A stretch of 64,000 nt of DNA from NCBI RefSeq assembly GCF_004784465.1, contig NZ_SRRU01000008.1, positions 186,001 through 250,000 of the forward strand, written 5' to 3'. The position numbers and the translations under genes are program-made. Shown here one piece after another: positions 52,094 to 60,168 of this stretch (the stretch's first letter is position 1; each line of letters starts with the position of its first letter). Under the pieces are notes generated by a model, which saw only the letters and a program-made list of their open reading frames with translations, made no database searches and had not been told where the DNA came from. Source of the stretch: Streptomyces griseoluteus (GTDB lineage Bacteria > Actinomycetota > Actinomycetes > Streptomycetales > Streptomycetaceae).

Positions 52094-53278
52094 TCAGCGT
52101 CCGCCCGCCGCCCGCGCCTTCGACGTGTCGCCGAACGCCAGCGCACCGCCGCTGAGGTGGGCCCGGATACCGTCCCGCTCCACCGTGACGCGCTGGATAC
52201 GGATGTCACCGGGCGTCCTCGGCAGCTCGAAGGACAGATTGAGCCGATCCGCGAGCTGCGGCTCGGTGACACCCCGGACCGCACCCATCAGCCGGGGATC
52301 GACGCCGAGCTTGGCCGGCAGGTCGGGCTGGTCGGCGGCCACGTCGAACAGGTTGACCTTCATCAGCTTGGCCACGAACCCCGGCGTGCCGGTGAGCCGC
52401 TCCAGGGCCGGCTCGCTGCGCATGGCATCGCGGAGCTGCGACCGGTCGATCCCGGCACGCTCCGCGATCACCGGCACGGCCAGCATGGCGCGCACTTTGT
52501 CCCGCCGCTCCGCCACCGCGCGCGCCGCCTTCGGCGTGAGCCGGAGCCCTCCGTTCCGGCCGGGCCGGAAGACGGCCACGTCCCCGATGTCGAGCCGCAT
52601 CCGGCTGATGCCGGTCGAGACCCCGCGGTCGCCGGACCGCCCGATGCGCGCCTGCGCGTGCAGCCCGAGCCGCTGCCCGCCGATCGGCACCTGCCCGTCC
52701 GCCTTGATCGCGCCAGGCCCCAGCTTGCTGAACTGCACCTGGGACGCGCCCAGTTCACGGTCGAGGTCCTCGAAGGAGAGCAGTACGTCGCCGTCGACGG
52801 AGTGCACGGTGCCGCCCTTGAGGCGGGAGGGGAGTTCGCCGTCGAGCCGTACGTCGTGGGCGGTGGCATGGACCCGCGCCAGCGACACCCGGTCGGCGGC
52901 GAGGTCGGGGACCGTGACGTGCGCGGTGTCGATCCGCTTGTCCAGCACCTGGGTCAGGAACGGGAAGCCGTCGATCTCGACCTGCGGCGCCGCCTCCAGA
53001 CGCAGCGACTTCTGCAACTGGTCCTCGGTCTCGCGCTCCGCGAACAGCACCGCGAACCGGTCGCCCAGTACCAGGAAGGCCAGCGCCACGGCGACCGCGA
53101 TCCCGGCCTTCACCAGGCGCCGCAGATTCTTGAACCGCCGGGTGCGCCTCCGCCCGCGCCCGCGGCGACCGGAAGGCTGCCCGCCAGGGTCGGTCCAGCC
53201 CGCGGACGGGCCGCCGGCTACGGCGTGATCCTGGGCGTTCGTCGAGCGGTGGGACGCCATGCGAGTGGAGGAGCGCAT
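52094..53278 (-). CDS. DUF2993 (LmeA-type) membrane protein
   Basis: A 394-residue protein. An Arg-rich cytoplasmic N terminus is followed by one helix (about residues 57-75, AGIAVAVALAFLVLGDRFAVL) and a large exported domain that begins ERETEDQLQKSLRLEAAPQVEIDGFPFLTQVLDKRIDTAHVTV, the family signature. Mycobacterial LmeA of this family is a phospholipid-binding envelope protein needed for lipomannan maturation, so an envelope-lipid role is likely. ATG 53278 is taken for its GGGGTGG; ATG 53260 is an alternative. Confidence 0.85.
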   Translation of the reverse strand: MRSSTRMASHRSTNAQDHAVAGGPSAGWTDPGGQPSGRRGRGRRRTRRFKNLRRLVKAGIAVAVALAFLVLGDRFAVLFAERETEDQLQKSLRLEAAPQVEIDGFPFLTQVLDKRIDTAHVTVPDLAADRVSLARVHATAHDVRLDGELPSRLKGGTVHSVDGDVLLSFEDLDRELGASQVQFSKLGPGAIKADGQVPIGGQRLGLHAQARIGRSGDRGVSTGISRMRLDIGDVAVFRPGRNGGLRLTPKAARAVAERRDKVRAMLAVPVIAERAGIDRSQLRDAMRSEPALERLTGTPGFVAKLMKVNLFDVAADQPDLPAKLGVDPRLMGAVRGVTEPQLADRLNLSFELPRTPGDIRIQRVTVERDGIRAHLSGGALAFGDTSKARAAGGR

Positions 53279-53482
53279 CACGCCACCCCAACACGTCACC
53301 GCAGGTCGGACGCAAATTTCAGCCTCTCGGGCGCGACGGTTCTCACACCGTGGTGACGGGGACGCGTGGCGCGGGTGAAGAAGCGCTACCGATGATGTGG
53401 CGGCCGTGTGTACGGACCCGGTGGGCTGAGGGACCATGGGAGGCAGAGCAGTGTTCCGCCTCCCGCTGCGAAGGAGGTCCCC

Positions 53483-53824
53483 ATGGCAGCCGAACCGCCC
53501 TTCGAGCCGCCCATCGGGCCTGTCCTGACGGTCTCGGCCGCCGACGTCCGGCTGCCCGAGCTGATCCTGGCCGGGGACATCGGCGCCGAAGCCCTGCGTG
53601 ATCTGGAGGAGGTCCTCGGCTCCCCGCCACTCCACACGGCCACCGCCTGGACCGTCGACATGAGCCGGGTGACCCGCATCGACCTGGCCTGCGCCTTCGC
53701 CCTCCTGCGCGGAGCCACCCTGCGGCCGGAACCCGCCGAACTCACCATCCGCGGCCCCCGCCGGACCGTCCAGCGCATCCTCCGCAACGCGGGACTCGAC
53801 GTGGTGGCCGTCATCGAGGAGTGA
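53483..53824 (+). CDS. Degenerate STAS-domain protein
   Basis: A 113-residue single STAS-like domain. The central beta-strand and helix start reads TVDMSRVTRIDLACAFALLRG. Anti-sigma-factor antagonists have VDLSGVxxIDSSGLxALL, with a phosphorylatable Ser; here DSSG is replaced by DLAC, so the phosphoswitch residue is missing. It can still be a binding or antagonist protein that is not switched by a kinase. ATG at 53483 with AAGGAGG upstream. No anti-sigma kinase gene is adjacent. Confidence 0.75.
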   Translation: MAAEPPFEPPIGPVLTVSAADVRLPELILAGDIGAEALRDLEEVLGSPPLHTATAWTVDMSRVTRIDLACAFALLRGATLRPEPAELTIRGPRRTVQRILRNAGLDVVAVIEE

Positions 53825-53831
53825 GGCGTAC

Positions 53832-54308
53832 CTACGCCTCGGCGACCTCGGCCGGCTCCCCGCCGGTGATCCGTACCAGCTCCGGGAAGGTCGTCCGGAA
53901 CACCGTGTGCGGCATTCCGGCGCCCGCCCAGAGGTGCTCGTGCTCGGCCAGGGTCGCGTCGATCAGGGTGCGTACGGGCCGCGGATGGCCGACCGGGGCC
54001 ACGCCGCCCACCTCCTGGCCGGTGGCCGTGAGGACGAAGGCCGGGTCCGCGCGCCGGATTCGCTTGCGGGCCACGCCCAGCAGACCGGCGAGACGCCGGG
54101 TGTCCACGCGGTGGGCACCGCTGGTGAGGACGAGCAGCGGGTCGCCGCCGACGGAGAAGACCAGGCTGTTGGCGATCGCCCCCACCGGGCAGCCGACCTG
54201 GGCCGCCGCGGTGGCCGCGGTGGGCGCCGGGTCGGGGAGTTCGACCACTTCGGCGTCGCTGCCGAGTTCCCGCAGGGCCTCGCTGACCCGCAGTACACGT
54301 TCGTGCAC
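53832..54308 (-). CDS. YbaK/EbsC-type aminoacyl-tRNA deacylase
   Basis: A 158-residue protein of the YbaK/ProX superfamily. The fold text VELPDPAPTAATAAAQVGCPVGAIANSLVFSVGGDPLLVLTSGAHRVD matches, and GVAPVGHPRPV is the conserved Gly-Pro-rich loop. Members clear mischarged tRNA, mostly Cys- or Ala-tRNA(Pro). GTG at 54308 has GGAGG five bases upstream. It is divergent from a TetR gene and runs into the STAS gene end. Confidence 0.92.
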   Translation of the reverse strand: MHERVLRVSEALRELGSDAEVVELPDPAPTAATAAAQVGCPVGAIANSLVFSVGGDPLLVLTSGAHRVDTRRLAGLLGVARKRIRRADPAFVLTATGQEVGGVAPVGHPRPVRTLIDATLAEHEHLWAGAGMPHTVFRTTFPELVRITGGEPAEVAEA

Positions 54309-54327
54309 GGTGACCTCCGGGCGGGGA

Positions 54328-54353
54328 GTACGTAACAAGCGTTCGGTACGTAA
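54328..54353. promoter_or_regulatory. Direct repeats in the YbaK/TetR gap
   Basis: GTACGTAA occurs at 54328-54335 and again at 54346-54353, 18 bases apart. The short gap between the divergent YbaK-like and TetR genes contains both. They may be an operator for the TetR protein, or form the -10 region (TACGTA) of the leaderless TetR transcript. Confidence 0.4.
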
Positions 54354-54362
54354 GGTAGCAGC

Positions 54363-54956
54363 ATGCCGCCCGCGCCCGGAGATCATGACGCCCGTCGGGA
54401 GGACGTGAGCCGGGCCGTGTGGCAGGTGCTCGCGGACAAGGGGTTCGGCGGGCTGACCCTGCGGGCGGTCGCCGCCGCGATGGGGGTCTCCACCGGGATG
54501 CTGATGCATTACTTCCCGACGAAGCGGGCCCTGATCACCCACGCCCTGGACCTGCTGGAGACCCGGACCGCCGGGCGCCCGCGCCGCGAACGCCCCGCAC
54601 CGGGCCTGGCCACCGTACGGGCGATGCTGCTCGACATCCTGCCGCTGACACCGGGGGACACCGCCCGCAACCGGGTCTGGGTGAGTTCCTGGGACCTGTC
54701 GCTCGCCGACGACGGGCTGGCCGCCCAGCAGGCGGACCGGTACACCCGGCTGCGGGCCTCGCTCCGCCCCCACCTGGAAGCAGCGCGCGAGCTGGGCGAA
54801 CTTTCCGCGCACGCGAACCCGGAACAACTCGCCGCGACCGCCGTTGCGTTCACGCACGGCCTCGTCGTGCAGGCTCTTTTCGATCCGGGCCGATTCCCTG
54901 AGGACGCCCAAGTCACCTTGCTGGACGGCTTCTTGGCGTCCCTCGCCACGTCCTGA
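54363..54956 (+). CDS. TetR-family regulator
   Basis: A 197-residue TetR protein with the BetI-like order: helix-turn-helix (VSRAVWQVLADKGFGGLTLRAVAAAMGVSTGMLMHYFPTKRALI) and the C-terminal TetR_C_6-type domain. ATG at 54363 with no ribosome site. It lies 136 bases ahead of the gas-vesicle operon on the same strand. It could regulate that operon or the divergent YbaK-like gene; the sequence does not decide. Confidence 0.9.
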   Translation: MPPAPGDHDARREDVSRAVWQVLADKGFGGLTLRAVAAAMGVSTGMLMHYFPTKRALITHALDLLETRTAGRPRRERPAPGLATVRAMLLDILPLTPGDTARNRVWVSSWDLSLADDGLAAQQADRYTRLRASLRPHLEAARELGELSAHANPEQLAATAVAFTHGLVVQALFDPGRFPEDAQVTLLDGFLASLATS

Positions 54957-55092
54957 ACTGCTCCCCTCCAGTAGCACCGCCGTTCGATTCGATCGCTCAC
55001 GCATATGTGCGAGACCCACGGGCAACCGAAGCGGAAGGCGTAGAGGACAGGTGAAGGACCTCCTCGAAGACTCCCGTTCAGGGGAGGGGATC

Positions 55093-55401
55093 GTGGACAG
55101 AACAGACAGCAAGAGCGAGAAGAGCGGTCAGGATTCGGACGAGCGCATGGACCTGCCGACCGTGATGCGGCAGGCGGGCGCACAGCTCGCCGGACTGCTC
55201 CAGCGTGAGGTGAGCGCGGTCTCGGCCGTGAAGGCCACCGACGACGGCTGGATGGCGGACGTCGAGGTCGTCGAGGTCGAGAAGGTGCCGGACACGATGA
55301 GTGTCATGGCCTCCTACCGCGTCGAACTCGACAAGCAGGGACGGCTCATGGCCTACGAGCGCGTACGCCGATACGCCCGGGGTCAGATCGACCGCCGCTG
55401 A
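55093..55401 (+). CDS. gvpO: Gas vesicle protein GvpO
   Basis: A 102-residue protein of the GvpO family, first gene of the cluster. The conserved part reads MDLPTVMRQAGAQLAGLLQREVSAVSAVKATDDGWMADVEVVEVEKVPDTMSVMASYRVELD, and ends YERVRRYARGQIDRR. GTG at 55093 follows the strong AGGGGAGGG. GvpO is needed for vesicle formation and may control gvp expression in archaea. The 136 bases upstream hold the operon promoter, which I cannot pinpoint. gvpA follows after 66 bases. Confidence 0.9.
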   Translation: MDRTDSKSEKSGQDSDERMDLPTVMRQAGAQLAGLLQREVSAVSAVKATDDGWMADVEVVEVEKVPDTMSVMASYRVELDKQGRLMAYERVRRYARGQIDRR

Positions 55402-55467
55402 ATCAGAGGGCGGCCGCAGCGGATCGAGCGCGCGGCGCCCTGAACGGATCAACGGAAAGAAGTCAGC

Positions 55468-55920
55468 ATGGCACTCGTACAGCAGTCCAGCACCCAGTCC
55501 GGCGGAAGCGGCGGCGGTGGAGGCAATCTCTACGACGTCCTGGAACTCATCCTGGACCGAGGGCTCGTGATCGACGCGTTCGTGCGCGTCTCCCTCGTCG
55601 GCATCGAGATACTCAAGATCGACGTCCGGGTGGTCGTCGCCAGCGTCGACACCTACCTGCGCTTCGCCGAGGCGTGCAACCGCCTCGACCTGGAGGCCGG
55701 CCGCAAGGCGCCGAGCCAGCTCACCGACCTCGTCGGCGACATGACGGAGAGCGGGGCGAAAGGAAAGTCAAAAGGAGCACTGACCGGAGCCGTCGAGGCG
55801 TTCACCGAGTCGCTCGGTAGCAAGCGCGACGACTCCGAGGAGGAGGAGCCGCAGCCCCGTAAGCGCGCGGCGCGCAAGTCCACGTCCAGCCGGCAGTCCA
55901 GCCAGAACCGCGGGGAGTAA
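55468..55920 (+). CDS. gvpA: Gas vesicle shell protein GvpA with long C-terminal tail
   Basis: A 150-residue GvpA-type shell protein. The amphipathic core is residues 20-70 (NLYDVLELILDRGLVIDAFVRVSLVGIEILKIDVRVVVASVDTYLRF), which builds the vesicle wall. Cyanobacterial GvpA is only about 70 residues; here an extra 80-residue tail follows, first mixed (AEACNRLDLEAGRK...), then acidic (SEEEE) and finally basic (PRKRAARKSTSSRQSSQ). ATG 55468 with AGAAAG upstream. Next gene gvpF follows after 3 bases, so they are translated together. Confidence 0.95.
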   Translation: MALVQQSSTQSGGSGGGGGNLYDVLELILDRGLVIDAFVRVSLVGIEILKIDVRVVVASVDTYLRFAEACNRLDLEAGRKAPSQLTDLVGDMTESGAKGKSKGALTGAVEAFTESLGSKRDDSEEEEPQPRKRAARKSTSSRQSSQNRGE

Positions 55921-55923
55921 TCC

Positions 55924-56637
55924 GTGCCCACCTACGTCTACGGCATCACCGGAGCCGACCATCCGCTGCACCTGGAAGAGGTCTTCGGCGTCGGCGAGAC
56001 CCCGGCACCGCTGCGCACCGTCCGCACCGGCGACCTCACCGCCGTCGTCAGCGATGCGCCGGAAGGCCTGCGGGCCAAGCGCCGCGATGTGCAGGCCCAC
56101 CAGCGCGTGCTGGAGGTCCTGATGGGCGACGGCGCCACTCTCCCCATGCGCTTCGGACTGCTCGCCCCCGACGACGAGCAGGTGGCGAGCGCGCTCGACG
56201 CCGAGAGCGACCGCTACCGCGCCCGCCTGGAGGAGCTGGACGGCCACGTCGAGTACCACCTCAAGGTCTCCCGCGAGGAGGACGACCTGCTGCGCGAGAT
56301 CGTGGCCGAGTCCGAGCAGGTCCGTGAGCTGCGCGAGCGCACGCGGAACCAGTCCGGCGGGCACGACGAGCGGGTCGCGCTCGGTGAGCTGATCTCCCGC
56401 GAGGTGTCCGCCCGCAGCAGCGCGGAGGCCGAGGAGCTCTCCCAGCGGCTCGCGCCCGCGGCGACCCGTCTGTCGGCGGGGGAACCCAGCTCGACGCACT
56501 TCCTGAACGTGTCCTTCCTCGTCCCCGAGGACGGGGTGGAGAGCTTCGTCCAGGCCGTGGAGCGCGAGTCGGACCAGCGCGGGGACGCGTACACCTTCAC
56601 CCTCACCGGGCCGCTGCCGCCGTACAGCTTCGTCTGA
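55924..56637 (+). CDS. gvpF: Gas vesicle protein GvpF (GvpL/GvpF family)
   Basis: A 237-residue GvpL/F-family protein (TYVYGITGADHPLHL at the start; LPMRFGLLAPDDEQV and HVEYHLKVSREED in the middle; FVQAVERESDQRGDAYTFTLTGPLPPYSFV at the end). Family members nucleate or scaffold assembly on the gas-facing side. The GTG at 55924 follows the gvpA stop by three bases. It pairs with gvpL downstream, which ends similarly (GPWAPYSF). Confidence 0.95.
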   Translation: MPTYVYGITGADHPLHLEEVFGVGETPAPLRTVRTGDLTAVVSDAPEGLRAKRRDVQAHQRVLEVLMGDGATLPMRFGLLAPDDEQVASALDAESDRYRARLEELDGHVEYHLKVSREEDDLLREIVAESEQVRELRERTRNQSGGHDERVALGELISREVSARSSAEAEELSQRLAPAATRLSAGEPSSTHFLNVSFLVPEDGVESFVQAVERESDQRGDAYTFTLTGPLPPYSFV

Positions 56638-56675
56638 TCACACTCGCCCGGCCGACGACGGAAGGGAGCACCGGA

Positions 56676-56933
56676 ATGGGACTCATCACCGGCATCGTGA
56701 CCTTTCCCCTCGCCCCCGTGCGCGGCTCGCTCTGGGTCATCGACCAGGTGCTGACCGCCGCGGAGGAGGAGTACTACGACCCGGAACCCGTCCGGCGCGA
56801 ACTGGCCGAACTCGAACGGGCGTTGACCAGCGGCCAGATCTCCGACGAGGAGTACGACCGCCGCGAGGACGAACTGCTCGACAGGCTGGACGAGATCGAC
56901 GCCCACCGGCGAGGGAACGGAGGAGGTCGCTGA
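56676..56933 (+). CDS. gvpG: Gas vesicle protein GvpG
   Basis: An 85-residue GvpG. The family text is FPLAPVRGSLWVIDQVLTAAEEEYYDPEPVRRELAELERALTSGQISDEEYDRREDELLDRL, a short amphipathic start and a coiled helical end. It is an accessory assembly protein. ATG 56676 has GGAAGGGAG upstream. Confidence 0.95.
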   Translation: MGLITGIVTFPLAPVRGSLWVIDQVLTAAEEEYYDPEPVRRELAELERALTSGQISDEEYDRREDELLDRLDEIDAHRRGNGGGR

Positions 56934-56979
56934 CCAGACCGCGCACACGACAACCCGCAGAGACTGAGGTACTCAACGA

Positions 56980-57501
56980 ATGACGAAGAACGCCAAGATA
57001 GCCGCCGCCCTGGTGGGCGGATATGTACTGGGGCGGACCAAGAAGGCCAAGATGGCCATCGGCCTGGGCATGTTCCTGGCCGGCAAGAAGCTCGACCTCG
57101 ACCCGCGCCGCATCGGCACGCTGATCGCCGAGTCGCCCGCCCTCGCCGGTCTCAACGCCCAGGTCCGCAAGGAGCTGGTGGAGACCACGAAGGCCGCGGC
57201 GACCGAGGCGCTGACCAAGCGCGCCACCGGCCTCGCCGACTCGCTCGCCGACTCCATCTCCCAGCGCACCAAGGCGCTGGACGGCCCACAGGACGACGAG
57301 GCCGAGGACGAGGAGGGCGACGAGGAGGAGAAGCCCGCCAAGCAGCAGCGCTCCTCCGCCTCGGGGGGCACGCGCCGCAAGACCGCGGCTGCCCGCAAGA
57401 GCACCGGCGCCGCGAAGTCGGCCGCCTCCCGCAGCGGCGGGGCCGCCAAGAAGCGGGCCTCCTCCGCCACGCGCAAGAGCGGCGGTAACGGCAATGGCTG
57501 A
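56980..57501 (+). CDS. gvpY: Gas vesicle cluster protein GvpY, histone-like tail
   Basis: A 173-residue protein. The first 85 residues have a hydrophobic start (AALVGGYVLG, then MAIGLGMFLAGKKL) and a helical region (LNAQVRKELVETTKAAATEALTK). After an acidic link (DDEAEDEEGDEEE) comes a Lys/Ala/Ser-rich tail of about 60 residues (RRKTAAARKSTGAAKSAASRS...KKRASSATRK) like histone H1. GvpY is known only from actinobacterial gvp clusters and has no established role. It overlaps gvpZ by 8 bases. Confidence 0.85.
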   Translation: MTKNAKIAAALVGGYVLGRTKKAKMAIGLGMFLAGKKLDLDPRRIGTLIAESPALAGLNAQVRKELVETTKAAATEALTKRATGLADSLADSISQRTKALDGPQDDEAEDEEGDEEEKPAKQQRSSASGGTRRKTAAARKSTGAAKSAASRSGGAAKKRASSATRKSGGNGNG

Positions 57502-58684
57502 TTCCGCACTGAGCAAGGCCAAGGACGAGGTCGTCCACAACGAGTCGACCGACCGCCTGAAGGAAGCGCTGGGCAACTATCTGCGCGCCCGCGCCGAGCA
57601 CACCGTCAGCCAGCTCGGTCACAAGCTCGGCGAGAGCGTCACCAAGCTCGGCACGCCGGGCGAGGGCGGCCCGCTCAAGAGCCTCGCCAAGGGCGGGCAG
57701 GCGCTCGCCGACGGCAAGTCACCGGCGCAGGCGGCCATGTCGGCGGGCGCCTCCCACCTGAAGGACACCGTGAAGGACAAGGTCAAGGGTCTGTTCGGCA
57801 AGGGACGCAAGTCCGGTGGCGGCAAGTCCAAGAGCGTGACCATCGTCGAGGACATCGAAGTCGGCGTGCCGGTGCGCGAGGCGTACGACCAGTGGACCCA
57901 GTTCCAGGAGTTCTCCACCTTCGCCAAGGGCGTGGTGAGCGTGGAGAAGGCGGACGACACCACCAGCAACTGGAAGGTGAAGGTCGCCAAGTCCACCCGG
58001 AGCTGGAAGGCGAACGTCACCGAGCAGGTGCCGGACGAGCGGATCACCTGGACGACGGAAGGGGCCAAGGGCACCGTCAAGGGTGTCGTCACCTTCCACG
58101 CGATCACCGACAACCTCACCAAGGTGCTGCTGGTCCTCGAGTACTTCCCCAAGGGGCTGTTCGAGAAGACGGGCAACATCTGGCGCGCCCAGGGCCGCCG
58201 GGCCCGGCTCGACCTCAAGCTCTACCGCAAGTTCATCATGATGCGCGGCGAGGCGACCGACGGCTGGCGCGGCGAGATCCGCGACGGTGACGTGGTCGTC
58301 AGCCATGAGGACGCCATCGAGCAGGAAGAGGCGGAACAGGGCGAGGAGGAGCAGGACGAGCCCCGCGCCGAGGAAGAGGGCGACGAGGGCGAGCCCACCG
58401 ACGCGGCCGACGCCGACGCCGACTCCGACGAGGACGACCTCGAGGACGACGAGTTCACCGACGAGGCCGCCGAGGACGAAGAGCCCGCCGAGGACGGCGA
58501 GGAGGAGTACCTCGACGAGGCCGACGACGACGTCGAGCCCGAGGACGCCGAGGAGTACGAGGCCGAGGCCGACGAGCCGGAGGACGAGGAGTCCTACGAC
58601 GAGGCCGAGGAAGAGCCCGAGGCGGACGAAGAGACGGCTCCCCGGTCCTCCCGGCGCCGGCGCACCGCCGACGCGAGCGCCTGA
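57494..58684 (+). CDS. gvpZ: Gas vesicle cluster protein GvpZ (SRPBCC domain, acidic tail)
   Basis: A 396-residue three-part protein. Residues 1-110 are a helical, basic region (GESVTKLGTPGEGGPLKSLAKG; GLFGKGRKSGGGKSKS). Residues about 115-265 are an SRPBCC/cyclase-type domain (VTIVEDIEVGVPVREAYDQWTQFQEFSTFAKGVVSVEK; WTTEGAKGTVKGVVTFH). The last 120 residues are a nearly pure Asp/Glu stretch that ends with Arg-rich SSRRRRTADASA. Such a tail is very unusual. It overlaps gvpY and is followed 33 bases later by gvpJ. Confidence 0.88.
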   Translation: MADSALSKAKDEVVHNESTDRLKEALGNYLRARAEHTVSQLGHKLGESVTKLGTPGEGGPLKSLAKGGQALADGKSPAQAAMSAGASHLKDTVKDKVKGLFGKGRKSGGGKSKSVTIVEDIEVGVPVREAYDQWTQFQEFSTFAKGVVSVEKADDTTSNWKVKVAKSTRSWKANVTEQVPDERITWTTEGAKGTVKGVVTFHAITDNLTKVLLVLEYFPKGLFEKTGNIWRAQGRRARLDLKLYRKFIMMRGEATDGWRGEIRDGDVVVSHEDAIEQEEAEQGEEEQDEPRAEEEGDEGEPTDAADADADSDEDDLEDDEFTDEAAEDEEPAEDGEEEYLDEADDDVEPEDAEEYEAEADEPEDEESYDEAEEEPEADEETAPRSSRRRRTADASA

Positions 58685-58717
58685 TCCGGGAACCAGCCGA
58701 AAGACAGGGTTGAGAAC

Positions 58718-59152
58718 GTGTCCGATTCACTCGCCGGTCGAATGCCGGGCCCTCCGCGCACCGCGCCGTCCTACGCGGGGCAGGGAAGCAGCGCCAATCT
58801 GGCCGACATTCTGGAGAGGGTCCTCGACAAGGGAATTGTGATCGCGGGGGACATCCAGATCAATCTGCTCGACATAGAGTTGCTGACCATCAAACTCCGC
58901 CTGCTCGTCGCATCCGTCGACAAGGCGAAGGAAATGGGCATCGACTGGTGGGAGCACGATCCCTCGCTCTCCTCCCGCGCGCAGCCGTCCGCCACCGCTC
59001 CCGCCGCGCCGGACCCGGCGCTGAGCGAGGAGAACGAGCGGCTGCGGGCCGAGATCGCCCGACTGCGCGCCGCCGCCGAGCTGCCCGCCGGCCAGGAGGC
59101 CGACGCGGCCGCCCGGCCGGAGCCCGCGGAACAGGAGACCGGCCGTGAGTGA
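58718..59152 (+). CDS. gvpJ: Gas vesicle protein GvpJ (GvpA-like)
   Basis: A 144-residue minor shell-type protein. The GvpA-like core is SSANLADILERVLDKGIVIAGDIQINLLDIELLTIKLRLLVASVDKAKEMGIDWW; GvpJ differs from GvpA by the Asp/Asn in GDIQINL. A Pro/Ala-rich linker and a charged coiled segment (ENERLRAEIARLRAAAEL) follow. It probably helps start or shape the vesicle tips. Overlaps gvpL by 8 bases. Confidence 0.93.
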   Translation: MSDSLAGRMPGPPRTAPSYAGQGSSANLADILERVLDKGIVIAGDIQINLLDIELLTIKLRLLVASVDKAKEMGIDWWEHDPSLSSRAQPSATAPAAPDPALSEENERLRAEIARLRAAAELPAGQEADAAARPEPAEQETGRE

Positions 59153-59921
59153 AGCGGAGATGGAGTACGTGTACGCCGTCGGCCCCGGGGGCCTGGCCCT
59201 CGACCGGACGGCCCCGGTCGCCGGGGTCGACGGCGGCACCGTACGCACGGTCGGCGGCGCACGGGGGCTCACCGCCCTGGTGTCCGCCGTTCCGGCCGAC
59301 CGGTTCGCCGAGGAGCACCTCGCACCCCAACTGGAGGACCTGGAAAGGCTGGAGGCGATCGCGCGGGCCCACCACGCCGTGGTGGACGCCGCCTTCGCCA
59401 CCGCCACTGTCCTCCCGATGCGCCTGGCCACGGTCTACCGCGACCAGACGCGCGTCGCCGCCATGCTCGACGAGCAGCACGCCTATTTCGAGGAACTGCT
59501 GCGCACCCTGGACGGCCATGTCGAACTGGGGCTGAAGGTGTACGCCGAGCCGCGCGCCGCCGCGCCCGCCGAGGAGCCCGAGCCGGCGGGCGCGAGCCCC
59601 GGCCGTGCGTATCTGCAGCGCCGCCGCGCCGAGCGCCGCCGCGCCCAGGACACCTACGGCGCCGCCCGCGACACAGCGGAGCAGGCGGCCCAGGTGGCTT
59701 CCGCGCTCGCCTCCGCCCGTGCCGTCCACCGCCCCCAGCAGGGCGAATGGTCGGCCGGCCGGGGCGAGAACGTGGCCAACGAGGCGTATCTCGTGCCCCG
59801 GCAGCACGTGGACCGGTTCCGAACCGAGCTGGGCGCGCTCGCCTCGGACCTCCCCGGTGTCACCATCGAGGTGACCGGGCCCTGGGCGCCGTACTCCTTC
59901 GCGGGCGGGGTCGCGAGTTGA
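59145..59921 (+). CDS. gvpL: Gas vesicle protein GvpL (GvpL/GvpF family)
   Basis: A 258-residue GvpL/F-type protein (YVYAVGPGGLALDRT at the start, ATVLPMRLATVYRDQTRVAAML and HVELGLKVYAEP in the middle, TIEVTGPWAPYSFAGG at the end). It is a second copy of the gvpF fold with an insert of about 60 charged residues (RAYLQRRRAERRRAQD) in the middle. Assembly-factor role. The GTG at 59145 lies inside the end of gvpJ. Confidence 0.93.
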   Translation: MSEAEMEYVYAVGPGGLALDRTAPVAGVDGGTVRTVGGARGLTALVSAVPADRFAEEHLAPQLEDLERLEAIARAHHAVVDAAFATATVLPMRLATVYRDQTRVAAMLDEQHAYFEELLRTLDGHVELGLKVYAEPRAAAPAEEPEPAGASPGRAYLQRRRAERRRAQDTYGAARDTAEQAAQVASALASARAVHRPQQGEWSAGRGENVANEAYLVPRQHVDRFRTELGALASDLPGVTIEVTGPWAPYSFAGGVAS

Positions 59922-59923
59922 GC

Positions 59924-60166
59924 ATGCGGCCCGCGAACGGACAGGGCGCCGAGCCGGTCGGCCAGCCACCCGTCGCCCTGATCGACCTGCTGGACCGGCT
60001 GCTGAACGGCGGGGCGGTGCTCACCGGCGACATCGTGCTGAGCATCGCCGACGTCGACCTGGTGCACATCAACCTGCGCGCGGTCATCCGCTCGATCACG
60101 GGGGACGCGCCGGGGCCCGCCATCATCCCGCCGCGTGCCGCACCGAGCAGGCTTGAGGAGATCTGA
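59924..60166 (+). CDS. gvpS: Gas vesicle protein GvpS (GvpA-like)
   Basis: An 80-residue short GvpA-family protein (VALIDLLDRLLNGGAVLTGDIVLSIADVDLVHINLRAVIRSI). The core is shared with GvpA and GvpJ; the tail is brief. ATG at 59924 is 2 bases after the gvpL stop. Its function in Streptomyces clusters is not defined; it is needed for full assembly in other bacteria. Confidence 0.9.
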   Translation: MRPANGQGAEPVGQPPVALIDLLDRLLNGGAVLTGDIVLSIADVDLVHINLRAVIRSITGDAPGPAIIPPRAAPSRLEEI

Positions 60167-60168
60167 CG

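Noticed and set aside
54328..54353. GTACGTAA direct repeats as a gas-vesicle operon control site
   Set aside because: They are over 700 bases from gvpO and in front of the TetR gene; any role belongs to the YbaK/TetR pair.
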